From Chitinophagaceae bacterium DXS (GTDB lineage Bacteria; Bacteroidota; Bacteroidia; Chitinophagales; Chitinophagaceae), in assembly GCA_030345135.1 (NCBI GenBank), contig CP128386.1, positions 2,567,677 to 2,631,676 of the forward strand: a stretch of DNA of 64,000 bases, given 5' to 3'. The stretch's first letter is position 1. Each line of letters starts with the position of its first letter. The position numbers and the translations under genes were made by a program. Below are positions 25,395-35,270 of the stretch, one piece after another. The notes under the pieces were generated by a model, which saw only the letters and a list, made by a program, of their open reading frames with translations, had not been told where the DNA came from and made no database searches.

Positions 25395-27212
25395 CTATAA
25401 TAGCTCACTTAACTGATCCAGTATTTTTTTTCCATCCTGCACATCGTTTGAAATTTTCTCCATATTGAATTCTTTTTCAGGTAGTAACTGAGCCAGATGC
25501 TGATCAAGTTGTTGTATTAATTGCTGAACCTGTTTGTTATTTGATCTAGCAGCTTTTTCTTTTAGTATCCTGATCTTTTCATAATCGACAATTCCTTCTC
25601 TCAATTTTTCAAACCGGATGCCGCTATTGCCTCCCGGGTATACCAGGTAACAATCGCCTGCAGCCCATGAACCGAAACGCGCATCTCTTACGGGGTCAGC
25701 GGGCCATGCATCATAAGCCCAGCGCAAAAAGCCATCATATCCATGTGCGGCAGAGTACCAACTGATCCATCTGCCTTCTGCCGGTGGTGAAAAAACAAAG
25801 TTGTTGGGCTTATCAGGATTGCAGCATACATAATAAGTTGTTGTAAAACCCTTTGCAGCTCTTGCTTTAACCTGTTCAACATTTGATTCTTTACTGTAAA
25901 GGAAACAGTAATCATTTAACAGTGTATCTAATTCCGGATGCCAGTCTCCCGCATAAGTGATCTTCCATCCCTGCCAGTTTTTCTTAACCACTTTGATAGC
26001 TGCCAATGTCTGTTCCATGGCATTTTCGTTGATGCCGATATAAGTCTTATTCAGCCAGCCTTTCTTCTCCAGGTGCCTTTTTAAATCATTTAAAAACACA
26101 TTCCATCTTTCACTGAAAACAGCGTCTTCGGGAGCCCATGTTTCATAGGCATAAGCGCCTGTTGCTTCATCCATATAACGGAACCTGTTTCCCCATGGCA
26201 CTGGTGTGTAAATAGTAATTGCTTTATCAACACCCACACTCATTGCGAGTTCTACATATTGATCAAAAATGTCGTAATCAAATTTCCATGAGCCGTTCTT
26301 TTGCTTAATCCAGTCTATCATTGCCTCTTCTAACACATACTCATTACCTGCCCATGGTGAGTGCACACCATATGTTGTAATGAAAGTGCCGCCTGCATCT
26401 GCGTAAAGCTGAAGATGTTTTTTCAGTAAAGCTTTGTGATCTTCACCCCATGGTTTTACATTGTAGTATTGCGAAATAACCCAGGGGTTTTGCCAAAGGT
26501 CAAGCCTGTGATGCCAGTCATGAGGTTTTGGAAGTATTTGCTTTTGAACGTTTACCTGTATGTTTAAAACTGTTTTTGCTGTAGCCGTTCTTACTTCAAT
26601 AGTACCAGTGTAAACACCCGCTTCTGCCTCGGCAGGAATATTGCAGCTAAGCCATACCGGTCTTATTGTTTTGCCCGGCACATCAAACCGGTCAAATTTT
26701 TCAAACCTGTCCGGCATCAGGTAGCCGTTTTTATACGGAGTAGGCCCGCAATCAAATCCTTTTGCGTTGTATGGGTAATTAGATAATACATACATCACTT
26801 TGTTCAACCCGATATTATTTTTGCTAAGCAATTTTCCGTTTTTGTCTTTCAGATCGGTGAGTATAAAACGCACTTGTTGCAGTGTATCCGGAGACCATAT
26901 CAGTATCTGCGTATTCAGGCGTTCCCCCTTCCATCCTGTTGCCTGCCATAAAAGGTTTTCTTTTTCTAAAGCCGGAACTTCTGTTCTAAAGTACAATTGA
27001 TCGGTTGATGCAAAGGATGCATGCAGTCCGGGTTTTTCTTTAGTCCATGCAGCGGGATTTGTTGAAACATCCAATAGATATTCAGGCATATAGTGTGCTC
27101 CGCCACCCAAAGGCATTTTGGCTGAATCTATTTCTGTTAATAGAGCCTGTTGCGAAAAGGCTGTAGCGACAAGTAGTGTTTGTCCAAGAAAAAATAATAG
27201 TATTTTTTTCAT
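25395..27212 (-). CDS. GH123-like (DUF4091) secreted glycoside hydrolase
   Basis: 605 residues from the ATG at 27212, which gives the signal peptide MKKILLFFLGQTLLVATAFSQ (split here at the SQ cleavage site). The first 200 residues are beta-rich, with IRPVWLSCNIPAEAEAGVYTG and EVRTATAKTVLNIQVNV as in the GH123 N-terminal domain. The rest fits the DUF4091/GH123 barrel: DLWQNPWVISQYYNV, KKHLQLYADAGGTFITTYG, WISWYSAAHGYDGFLRWAYD and RFEKLREGIVDYEKIRIL. Known GH123 enzymes are retaining beta-N-acetylgalactosaminidases using an Asp-Glu pair; here the matching segment appears to read GINENAME (Asn395-Glu396), so catalysis or substrate may differ. It is in an operon with GH30 and GH3. Confidence 0.78.
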   Translation of the reverse strand: MKKILLFFLGQTLLVATAFSQQALLTEIDSAKMPLGGGAHYMPEYLLDVSTNPAAWTKEKPGLHASFASTDQLYFRTEVPALEKENLLWQATGWKGERLNTQILIWSPDTLQQVRFILTDLKDKNGKLLSKNNIGLNKVMYVLSNYPYNAKGFDCGPTPYKNGYLMPDRFEKFDRFDVPGKTIRPVWLSCNIPAEAEAGVYTGTIEVRTATAKTVLNIQVNVQKQILPKPHDWHHRLDLWQNPWVISQYYNVKPWGEDHKALLKKHLQLYADAGGTFITTYGVHSPWAGNEYVLEEAMIDWIKQKNGSWKFDYDIFDQYVELAMSVGVDKAITIYTPVPWGNRFRYMDEATGAYAYETWAPEDAVFSERWNVFLNDLKRHLEKKGWLNKTYIGINENAMEQTLAAIKVVKKNWQGWKITYAGDWHPELDTLLNDYCFLYSKESNVEQVKARAAKGFTTTYYVCCNPDKPNNFVFSPPAEGRWISWYSAAHGYDGFLRWAYDAWPADPVRDARFGSWAAGDCYLVYPGGNSGIRFEKLREGIVDYEKIRILKEKAARSNNKQVQQLIQQLDQHLAQLLPEKEFNMEKISNDVQDGKKILDQLSELL

Positions 27213-27330
27213 CCGTTTAAATTTTCTTGCGGTATTCGCAATGAAGCGGCGACACCGCAAATCAGTTTCTGTTAAATAATAATTTTATTGTGTGCCAGAT
27301 GCTATTTGTCATTCAAAGGCCAGCAACTTC

Positions 27331-28725
27331 TTACCAAACATATGTTGCAACTGCTCCGCTATTCAGCAATTCAAATGCAACTTGCCCTCCGTCAACTATT
27401 TTAAATGTCCGGGCTTTATTGGTTTCATTCAATACAACTAAAACTTTTTTCCCGTCAGGAGTTCTAAACGCAACATTGGGCAATCCTTCAATCATATTTG
27501 AAGCAATGCGTACGCTACCCGGACGAACGAATTTTGAAGCATGCGCTATATTGTAATAACCCGAATTTCTTTTAACATTGTTGCCGTCAATAGTTACACC
27601 TCCAAGGCATTGATCACATCCTCCATCGGATGTATGCGGCTCATATTTTGAATTGGCAGCAAGATTCCATTGTAAATAATTTTTGCACCAATTTCTTGCT
27701 CCGCCAATAAGCAATGTTTTTACATTCCACTTAAGGTCTTCAGGAATATTGCCCGGTGCACCGGTCCACTGTTCGGTGAAATAGAGGTTCTTGCCAGGAA
27801 ATGCATCATGCACCTTTGATAACGTATCTATAGGTCCAGCATATAAATGAAATGCTGAGCCATCTGCATATTGTGCAGCTTCTTTGTCTGCAAGAATGCT
27901 CATTGGATAATCGGGCCTGTCAGCATTGTGATCGTACAAAATAATTTTTGTTTTTAATCCTGCCGCTTTGAATGCAGGACCCAGACTGTTTTTCAGGAAA
28001 GCCCCCTGCTGCTCAGGTAACATATACATGCTCGGCGTATTGCCCGGGTGCAAAGGTTCGTTTTGAATAGTGATGGCATCTATATTAATACCTTCCGCTT
28101 TCATAGCCTGAATATATTTCACAAAGTATTTTGCATAAGCATTGTGGTATTCCTGCTTTAAACTGCCGCCCCTGACGCTGTCGTTCGTTTTCATCCACAA
28201 TGGCGCGGACCATGGGGAACCCAGTATTTTTATATCGGGGTTAATTGCTAAAATTTCTTTCAGTACAGGAATCAGCCATTTCTTATCTTCAGCAATACTG
28301 AATTTTTCCATGGCAGTATCGGTTTGCCCTTTTGGCAGATCATCATAAGAAAAAACATGGTCATCTAAATCGGAAGCACCAATACTCACACGCAGATAAC
28401 TTATTCCGATATTGTTACCGTCAGTTGTAAAAAGCTCTTTCAACAAAGCTGCACGATTGGCTGCATCCATATTGTGTAGATGAAAGGCACTTCCTCCTGT
28501 TAATGAAAAACCATAGCCATCCATTGTCTGATAGGTTTGCTTATCATCAATGGAGATAGTTGCAGCCGTATTTTTTTCATCAACGTTCCCTGGTGTTTGT
28601 TTTTGAAATAGCAAATTGGCGGCAGGATCGGTGAGCCATGTTTCTACCATCAGTTTATTGTTGGAGGAAGTATTACAACTGATAAAAAGAATCAACAGGC
28701 TTACGAAAAGGACCAGGCTTTTCAT
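27331..28725 (-). CDS. GH30 glycoside hydrolase lipoprotein (beta-glucosidase/beta-1,6-glucanase type)
   Basis: 464 residues from the ATG at 28725, which yields a lipoprotein signal with lipobox LFISC (Cys17). The start further upstream lacks a signal context. The barrel shows MDGYGFSLTGGSAFHL, YLRVSIGASDLD, ILGSPWSAPLWMKTN, the acid/base Glu in ITIQNEPLHPGN (about E223) and the nucleophile Glu in YFTEQWTG (about E318), followed by the small beta domain ending in ATYVW. Characterised relatives include glucosylceramidases and beta-1,6-glucanases; the latter occur with GH3 in Bacteroides beta-1,6-glucan loci. It is probably anchored to the outer membrane next to SusCD. Family certain, beta-1,6 specificity inferred. 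Confidence 0.9.
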   Translation of the reverse strand: MKSLVLFVSLLILFISCNTSSNNKLMVETWLTDPAANLLFQKQTPGNVDEKNTAATISIDDKQTYQTMDGYGFSLTGGSAFHLHNMDAANRAALLKELFTTDGNNIGISYLRVSIGASDLDDHVFSYDDLPKGQTDTAMEKFSIAEDKKWLIPVLKEILAINPDIKILGSPWSAPLWMKTNDSVRGGSLKQEYHNAYAKYFVKYIQAMKAEGINIDAITIQNEPLHPGNTPSMYMLPEQQGAFLKNSLGPAFKAAGLKTKIILYDHNADRPDYPMSILADKEAAQYADGSAFHLYAGPIDTLSKVHDAFPGKNLYFTEQWTGAPGNIPEDLKWNVKTLLIGGARNWCKNYLQWNLAANSKYEPHTSDGGCDQCLGGVTIDGNNVKRNSGYYNIAHASKFVRPGSVRIASNMIEGLPNVAFRTPDGKKVLVVLNETNKARTFKIVDGGQVAFELLNSGAVATYVW

Positions 28726-28752
28726 AAATATTTTTTTGCATTTATTAAAAGT

Positions 28753-28787
28753 GCAGAGGCACTGACAGAATATTTTCATGCCTCTGC
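28753..28787 (-). other. Hairpin between susD-like gene and GH30
   Basis: GCAGAGGC (28753-28760) and GCCTCTGC (28780-28787) pair perfectly around a 19-base loop. On the minus strand it is followed by ACTTTTAATAAATG. It sits at the junction where susCD genes of PULs often show stepped expression, so partial termination or processing is plausible. Confidence 0.5.
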
Positions 28788-28854
28788 TATAACAATTCCT
28801 TATGGTTGAAATGCTTTTTTCAGCACTGCTAATTTACCACTATAGAGAGATATA

Positions 28855-30561
28855 TTAATTTTCCCAGCCGTCATTTTGCACCAGGGTTCCATTTGATAAT
28901 TGTACCTGATGTAAAGGAAGCGGATAGAGCATGTGCTTTGGTAAAAACTGACGTGATGAGGCAGGTACAGCCACCACACAACTATCCACCGGATCAATCG
29001 TTAAATTGCCAATAGGACCAAACTGACGCTCAAAATCTGTCCCTTTATATTTAATGCCTTTGATAGCTTTTGGCATTATTGTCGCAGCCAGGTTCCATCT
29101 TCTGAGGTCATCGCGGCGGAACCCCTCAAAAGCCAACTCTACACTGCGTTCTCTTCTGATTTCATTAAGCATGTTTAAACCTTTGCTTGTAACAAATGAA
29201 TTGGTCAGCGCAGGCATACTTACCCTGGTTCTGATGACATTAATAGTCCGGTTAAGATCCGCATCGGAGATGGAGCTGTTTTTTTCATATAATGCCTCCG
29301 CCAGTATAAGTAAAGTTTCGGCGTACCTGAACTCCCTGGGACCATATTCGCATAAAAAATTTATATCGTTCGAACTTTCACCCGAAAATTTTCTGATCCT
29401 ATAACCTGTGCGGGAACCCAAAGATCCTGAATTACCACCCGAAGCCGGAGTGCCTCCTATATAACTGTCCCATCCGTTTTGGGTAAACCATTGCGATCCG
29501 GGTGCTACAAATGAAAGAGCCATTCGCGGATCGCGGTTTTGAAACTCACTTGCAAGTTGGTTGCGTCCTGCAAACAAAGCCGATTGCGTAATAGGTAATC
29601 CATCTGTAGCCAGATACATATCAGCCATTGTTTTGGTTGGCACCATAGAAGCATCAACCAATAGCTCTCTCGTCCAGTTATGAGTTACCTGTTGTGCTAC
29701 GCTATATCTTCTGTCCAGTATAATTTCTTTGCTGTCATTGCCTTCTGTAATGAACAAATACTTGTAACTGTCTGCACCTTTATCAGTATACAAAGTGTAT
29801 TCGCCTGAAGCGGCCACCTGATTGGCTGCGGTGACTGCAACATCCAGGTATTTTGCAGCATTTGATCCCTTGTTGTATTTCTCCCATGTGCCTTCATACA
29901 ATCCCGCTCTTGCTTTCAGAGCCAATGCAGCGCCTTGTGTTACTCTTCCCAGTTCATCACCTGTAAGAGCGCTTCGTAAAGGAAGTTTTGCAATAGCACT
30001 ATCAAGATCGGATAGTATAAAATCAATAATCTCGGATTGAGATGCTTTTTTTGAATATAATTCCGGAGAAGTCACATCCAGTACCATATCAATTTTTGGT
30101 ACGCCGCCATATGCTTTTACCAGGTTCCAGTAATTATATGCACGGAAAAAAAAGGCTTCTCCTTCCCAACGGCCAACAGCATCCTGTTTCAGACCTGATT
30201 CTTTTGCCTTTTGCAAAAGATAGGTGGTAGAGCGAATGTATTTATAGGAATTATTCCATAAATCTGTTTCAGACTGAGGAAGGAAGGATCCGTTGCTAAC
30301 ACCATTATTAGGATAATTCGCGGCTATGTCATCTCCATTTCCAATAACGATATCGGAATTATTATCAGTATAGTTAGGCGCTTTCTGCAAACCGAAATAG
30401 AAATCGTTGGCAGCAAGCTGAAAGTCATTAGAAGTTTTCCAGTAAGATGCATCTGATATTTTATTAAGGGGGTTAAGATCTAATTTTTTATTACACCCTA
30501 AGCCAACAATGGCCAATAGAGTGAATAACCATATATTTTTAGTTTGTATCATAGTTGTCAT
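28855..30561 (-). CDS. SusD/RagB family glycan-binding lipoprotein
   Basis: 568 residues with lipoprotein signal (WLFTLLAIVGLGC, Cys about 23). SusD hallmarks: LDLNPLNKISDASYWKTSND after the lipid anchor, the TPR-bearing helical core (EAFFFRAYNYWNLVKAYGGVP, ALALKARAGLYEG), and the C-terminal LLILAEALYEKN, NVIRTRVSMP, EIRRERSVELAFEGFRRDDLRRW (split as NEIRRERSVELAFE and FRRDDLRRW) ending in HMLYPLPLHQV. It caps the SusC transporter on the cell surface and binds the target glycan. Its start is 1 base after the SusC stop, so the pair is tightly coupled. Very sure of family; the ligand is not readable. Confidence 0.96.
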   Translation of the reverse strand: MTTMIQTKNIWLFTLLAIVGLGCNKKLDLNPLNKISDASYWKTSNDFQLAANDFYFGLQKAPNYTDNNSDIVIGNGDDIAANYPNNGVSNGSFLPQSETDLWNNSYKYIRSTTYLLQKAKESGLKQDAVGRWEGEAFFFRAYNYWNLVKAYGGVPKIDMVLDVTSPELYSKKASQSEIIDFILSDLDSAIAKLPLRSALTGDELGRVTQGAALALKARAGLYEGTWEKYNKGSNAAKYLDVAVTAANQVAASGEYTLYTDKGADSYKYLFITEGNDSKEIILDRRYSVAQQVTHNWTRELLVDASMVPTKTMADMYLATDGLPITQSALFAGRNQLASEFQNRDPRMALSFVAPGSQWFTQNGWDSYIGGTPASGGNSGSLGSRTGYRIRKFSGESSNDINFLCEYGPREFRYAETLLILAEALYEKNSSISDADLNRTINVIRTRVSMPALTNSFVTSKGLNMLNEIRRERSVELAFEGFRRDDLRRWNLAATIMPKAIKGIKYKGTDFERQFGPIGNLTIDPVDSCVVAVPASSRQFLPKHMLYPLPLHQVQLSNGTLVQNDGWEN

Positions 30562-30562
30562 T

Positions 30563-33500
30563 TTAGAAGGTTACGTCAAGACCAAATGAATAATAACGTT
30601 GGAAAGGATAATTTCCGCCCCAATCCGCAGATTCGGGATCCCATCCACCTTTTACCTGGTGTTTTTCCCATAGATCCTGTCCGCTGAAATACACTCTTGC
30701 CCTGGATAGGGATATTTTGCTGATAAGACTTTGTGGTAAGGAATAGCCTATTTGAAGATTTTTAAGCCTTATGTAAGCGGCATTGATCTTCTGAAGTGTT
30801 GATGCCTGATAGTTCCAGTTGCGAACGTCACCATGAGAAAGCCTTGGTAATTCCGCATTGGGGCGGTCTTCATTCCATGTTTTTTGATAATAGTATGCAG
30901 GCGGTTGTCTCCACCAGTCTGACCATGGCATAGCATATTCTCCTGTTCTGAACAATGTGCGTTTTCCAACACCCTGGAAGAAGACACCTAAGTCAAATCC
31001 TTTATAGCCGGCATTTAAATTAATTCCATAAATATATCTCGGATCAATCGTTCCCAGTTTCACCACATCACCATCGCCTTTATTGCTGTATAAGTTAATT
31101 TGGCCATCACCGTTTACATCTTTAAACCTAGCATCTCCTATACCGATCTCGGGATGTACGCCTCCTAATTTTTGATATGCTTCTAATTCAGTCTTATTTT
31201 TTATTACTCCGTCAAAAACATATCCATAGTAAGTGTTTAAAGGATCTCCTTCACGAATATTTCCACTGCCTGGAGAATTTAATCCAAGCACATATGAATT
31301 CGCTCCTTCATACCTCACTACTTTATTCTGCGCATCGCTCAACATCAGCCTTACAGAATAATGAAAGTCTTTCCCAATTTTATCATTCCATCCGATGCTT
31401 GTTTCAAAGCCCCATGTTTTTAATTCACCTGCATTTGTTGTGGGAGGAGTAGAACCCAGCATACTCGGATAATTTATTCTTATCAGCATGTTCTTATTCC
31501 TCTTTTGAAACACATCAAATGAAAAACTCAGTCTGTTTGAAAGCATTTGTGCATCCAATCCAATGTTTTGATTGATCAGTGTTTCCCATGTTCTTTGATG
31601 AGCCACCATAGTGTCTAAAGAAGCTGACGGATCTCTTCTTCCATTTCCAAACGGATAAATTCCATTTGAACCTATGCTGATCTTTTGAACAAAATCATAT
31701 AAACCGATGCCCGCCTGGTTACCTGTTGTACCATAAGAAGCCCGGAGCTTAAGGTTATTGATAAAGTTTACACGAAAGAATGATTCTTTTGAAACGATCC
31801 ATCCGGCAGATATGCCAGGAAACAATCCCCAGCGTTTGTCGGCACCTGCAAATTTGGAACTGCCGTCATATCTCAGATTAGCTTCTAATAAATATTTACC
31901 GTCATAAGCATAGTTCAATCTCGAGAAAGCGGAACCGATGGCCCATTGTTCATTGAAGTTGTTGGATGTTCTGGTTGCAACATCGCCGGTACCTAAATTT
32001 ACATCCCATACGTTTGAGTTAGCGCCAACTATATTCCATCTGTAGAAATCTACATTTTTGGCAGAATTCTTTTCATACGAACCACCAGCCATCACATCAA
32101 AATTATGTTTGCTTCCCAGCCTTTTGGTATACTGAAGATACCCGGTGTAGTTATAGTAGTTATTGTGACCATTCGTTTCTTCAACATAACTCCAGTCCGG
32201 CGACCAGGCACCACCCCAATAATTAAAAGTTCCATCCCAGTTAGATAAAGGGAAAGCTTTTTGCATATCCGTTCCGGTATTGGTGAAATTATTGGCGCCA
32301 AATTGCAAATTCATTTTAAGCCCTTCAATAATATCGGCAACAAGACGGATGTTCGTATTAATATTGGTTGTTTTGAAAGTAGCAGTCGGTTCTTCTTTAC
32401 CATATCCGACAGCATTGCCCCATCCTGCCTGTGCAAAATATTTACCGTCGGGCGTATATACAGGGTGGTTAGGCATTCCAAAAATTCCTTCTCCTATTAT
32501 TCCCCACGACCCGCCGCCAACATCTGTGCGCACCTGGTTGTCGTAAGATAATTTGGTTTCCAGTTTCAACCAATCTCTCAGTTGAACACCATAACCAACG
32601 CGCAAGTTATATAGCTTGTTACCATCACTGGTATTTTTCATTATCCCTTTCTGATCGCTAAAGTTTCCTGAAATAAAGTAATCGGACTTATCATTACTCC
32701 CCGAAACTGTGAGTGCGTGTTTTTGTTGAAACCCATTTCTAAATATTTCTTTATACCAATCAGTTGTAGTAAAGAAAAATTGCATTCCGGCCCCGGCTTT
32801 GTCCGGGTTAGGATCAGGAATCGGATTCGGATCATTATTTAAAATCCGCTGAAGCATATCAGGTGTATAGTAAGCTGCATTAACACCGGGAGTATGCATA
32901 TAGGCTTCATTATCCATAACTGCAAACTGGTAAGTGTTGGGCTGCTCCATCATTCCGGTAACTTTTGAAGTAGCAACGTTTCCACTGTAGGTGATTTGAG
33001 CCTTCCCGGTTTTACCTTTTTTTGTGGTGATGAGAATAACCCCACCGGCTGCCCTTGCACCATAGATAGAAGCTGAAGCATCTTTCAAAATACTCATAGA
33101 TTCAATATCATTGGGATTCAGTAAATCCATATTTCCCTGAATGCCATCAATTAATATAAGCGGAGGTGTGCTGGTTATTGAAGACGCACCTCGTACATTA
33201 ACATTCCATCCGGCAGCCCCCGGTTGACCTGAATACCTTTGAACTATTAACCCCGGAGCTGCACCCTGAAGCGCTGACGATACATCTGTAATCGGGCGAT
33301 CCCTGAATGCTTCCTGCCCCACAGTTGCAACCGATGTAACAAGAAATTCTTTTTTCTTTGCACCATAACCAACCACTACTACTTCTTCCAAATTTTTTAC
33401 AGCCGACTCCAATGTAATTGACAAAGTACCCTGGCCATTTATAGCGATTTCTTTGGGGGCGCTGTTTACAGTTGACACTATCAGTGTGTCGTTATTGGCA

Positions 33501-33988
33501 GCGTTAATTTTAAACATTCCGTTAGCATCGGTGGCAACGCCTGTAGACGAGCCTTTTATGACTATCGCAGCGCCGGAAACCGCAGTTCCAGCAACGTCGG
33601 TTATCTTACCTGTTACCACAGATGTTCCCTTTGTATTATCATCATTTCCCGAACCAGTGCTATTGATTACAATAACATGATCCGGCAGGAATTTGTAAGT
33701 CATTCCATTATTTAGTAACAGCCGGTTTAATATTTCCACAAGGGAAGTATCCTGAATATTGAAATCAATTTTTTGATGAACCGCTTTAAGGTTGCTATTA
33801 TACAAAAAACGCGATTTTGATTGCGCTTCAATCGCAGTAAGGATCGTGGAAATTTCAGTTTTTTTAAACTGTAATGTGATCTTGTTTTGAGCAATGGCTG
33901 TAGATACGAATAACGACAATATGATAAGCATCGTTAGAGGTTTCATAACAAGCAATTGCTTTTTAGCACTTGTTAGAAATAGTGGCAT
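30563..33988 (-). CDS. SusC/RagA TonB-dependent outer-membrane transporter with STN domain
   Basis: 1141 residues. Signal peptide with core MLIILSLFVSTAIAQ, then an STN domain (about 36-110: ITLQFKKTEISTILTAIE, FNIQDTSLVEILNRLL), a carboxypeptidase-like beta-sandwich (GKITDVAGTAVSGAAIVIKG), a TonB box-like VVVVGYG, the plug (SSALQGAAPGLIVQ, LLILIDGIQGN-like region, IYGARAAGGVILITTKKGK) and the large barrel ending in YYSFGLDVTF. The STN domain talks to an inner-membrane FecR protein, which is encoded next door with its sigma factor, so glycan capture is expected to switch on the locus by trans-envelope signalling. It imports oligosaccharides with SusD. Confidence 0.97.
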   Translation of the reverse strand: MPLFLTSAKKQLLVMKPLTMLIILSLFVSTAIAQNKITLQFKKTEISTILTAIEAQSKSRFLYNSNLKAVHQKIDFNIQDTSLVEILNRLLLNNGMTYKFLPDHVIVINSTGSGNDDNTKGTSVVTGKITDVAGTAVSGAAIVIKGSSTGVATDANGMFKINAANNDTLIVSTVNSAPKEIAINGQGTLSITLESAVKNLEEVVVVGYGAKKKEFLVTSVATVGQEAFRDRPITDVSSALQGAAPGLIVQRYSGQPGAAGWNVNVRGASSITSTPPLILIDGIQGNMDLLNPNDIESMSILKDASASIYGARAAGGVILITTKKGKTGKAQITYSGNVATSKVTGMMEQPNTYQFAVMDNEAYMHTPGVNAAYYTPDMLQRILNNDPNPIPDPNPDKAGAGMQFFFTTTDWYKEIFRNGFQQKHALTVSGSNDKSDYFISGNFSDQKGIMKNTSDGNKLYNLRVGYGVQLRDWLKLETKLSYDNQVRTDVGGGSWGIIGEGIFGMPNHPVYTPDGKYFAQAGWGNAVGYGKEEPTATFKTTNINTNIRLVADIIEGLKMNLQFGANNFTNTGTDMQKAFPLSNWDGTFNYWGGAWSPDWSYVEETNGHNNYYNYTGYLQYTKRLGSKHNFDVMAGGSYEKNSAKNVDFYRWNIVGANSNVWDVNLGTGDVATRTSNNFNEQWAIGSAFSRLNYAYDGKYLLEANLRYDGSSKFAGADKRWGLFPGISAGWIVSKESFFRVNFINNLKLRASYGTTGNQAGIGLYDFVQKISIGSNGIYPFGNGRRDPSASLDTMVAHQRTWETLINQNIGLDAQMLSNRLSFSFDVFQKRNKNMLIRINYPSMLGSTPPTTNAGELKTWGFETSIGWNDKIGKDFHYSVRLMLSDAQNKVVRYEGANSYVLGLNSPGSGNIREGDPLNTYYGYVFDGVIKNKTELEAYQKLGGVHPEIGIGDARFKDVNGDGQINLYSNKGDGDVVKLGTIDPRYIYGINLNAGYKGFDLGVFFQGVGKRTLFRTGEYAMPWSDWWRQPPAYYYQKTWNEDRPNAELPRLSHGDVRNWNYQASTLQKINAAYIRLKNLQIGYSLPQSLISKISLSRARVYFSGQDLWEKHQVKGGWDPESADWGGNYPFQRYYSFGLDVTF

Positions 33989-34120
33989 AGCATTATTAAT
34001 ATTAAAGGGTATGGAATTTCTTCCTGAAAAACAGTGAGCGTTTACAAATTAATTAGTGTTGGTGTTTTTTTAACGAATGTGCCAGCATTCTTTACATGTG
34101 CTGACTACACAGGATGTGGG

Positions 34121-35242
34121 CTACTTTGCGGTGCTGATAAATATTTCATGATCGGTTATTTTATAATTAAAAGGTACTGCTGCCTGAAGCGCGTTAAATG
34201 CTTCTTCAATGGTTTCATTTTCGAATGAACCATTAAAACTTAACTGGCTGGCGGCCTCATCAGTAAAATGAATTTTTATATTGTACCAACGTTCCAGTTT
34301 TGTGGCCAACTCTTTAAAATTTTCTCCCCGAAAAACCAGCCTGTTGTAGACCCACGCAGTTTCAGGCCGGTCCTGGATCTTAACCGCTGTGTCTATTTTT
34401 GATATGGTTGCAGATTGACTTGCCGGATCATTTTTTAATACGGTCAATGGTTCAATGCTTTCTGTTTTTTTCGATACGACAATCTTTTCATTTGGATGCA
34501 AATACACCGTCTTACCTGCTGGCTGATGTGCATTACTAATTTGTATCAATCCTCTTACTAAGGTTGTTTCAGTAGTTGAGTCAGATTCGTACGATCTTAC
34601 ATTGAATGCTGTTCCCAGCACTTTTATATTAATATTGGAAGCATGGATTATAAATGGTTTTTTAGGATTTTTTACCACATCAAAAAAAGCTTCACCACTA
34701 AGCGTTACCTCACGAAAAGCGCCTTTAAAATCATTGGAATAAGAAATTTTTGATCCTGAATTGAGCCATACTACCGAACCGTCGGGCAATATCGTTCTGG
34801 TTCTTGTGCCGTTTGAGGTTGTAACTGTTTGTATTTGAGAAGTATTTAAGGCGCTGTTTTGTTCCTGCTTCTGAACCAATACTATTCTTGCAATGAACAA
34901 CAATATACATGCTGCCGCAGCTGTATAAACGTATCGTTTAATTGATTTCCAACGGAATAAACTGTGCACATTGCTGCGTTCTTTAACTTCCTCAGATTCA
35001 TCTGGGAGGCTTGCCAAATACAGAACCCTTCTTACATTTTCATGTTGCTTATTTTCCGTATCCTGCTCCTCTGTTCTATGTTGCAATTGTTCATCCTGCC
35101 AGAATTGCTGTAGCATTTCATATTGACGGGCTAAGTCAATATCCTCACTCAGAAGCGCATTCAGTGCCTCCTGTTCTTCCTCCGATGCTTCTTTATTTAA
35201 ACACCGGGACATTAAATACCAAATTCTATTGCTTTTAGACAT
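34121..35242 (-). CDS. FecR-family anti-sigma factor
   Basis: 373 residues from the ATG at 35242 (an in-frame TTG two codons earlier is less likely). The cytoplasmic N-terminal part (WYLMSRCLNKEASEEEQEALNALL) binds the sigma factor. A single membrane helix lies at about residues 105-125 (YVYTAAAACILLFIARIVL). The periplasmic FecR domain has VTTSNGTRTRTILPDGSVVWLN, GEAFFDVVKNPKKPF, VLGTAFNVRSY and the C-terminal STN-like segment WYNIKIHFTDEA with FNGSFENETIEEAFNAL. It transmits the signal from the STN domain of the neighbouring SusC. Its start is 28 bases after the sigma gene's stop. Confidence 0.95.
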   Translation of the reverse strand: MSKSNRIWYLMSRCLNKEASEEEQEALNALLSEDIDLARQYEMLQQFWQDEQLQHRTEEQDTENKQHENVRRVLYLASLPDESEEVKERSNVHSLFRWKSIKRYVYTAAAACILLFIARIVLVQKQEQNSALNTSQIQTVTTSNGTRTRTILPDGSVVWLNSGSKISYSNDFKGAFREVTLSGEAFFDVVKNPKKPFIIHASNINIKVLGTAFNVRSYESDSTTETTLVRGLIQISNAHQPAGKTVYLHPNEKIVVSKKTESIEPLTVLKNDPASQSATISKIDTAVKIQDRPETAWVYNRLVFRGENFKELATKLERWYNIKIHFTDEAASQLSFNGSFENETIEEAFNALQAAVPFNYKITDHEIFISTAK

Positions 35243-35270
35243 TTTCAAACATTGCCTTACACAATAGGAC

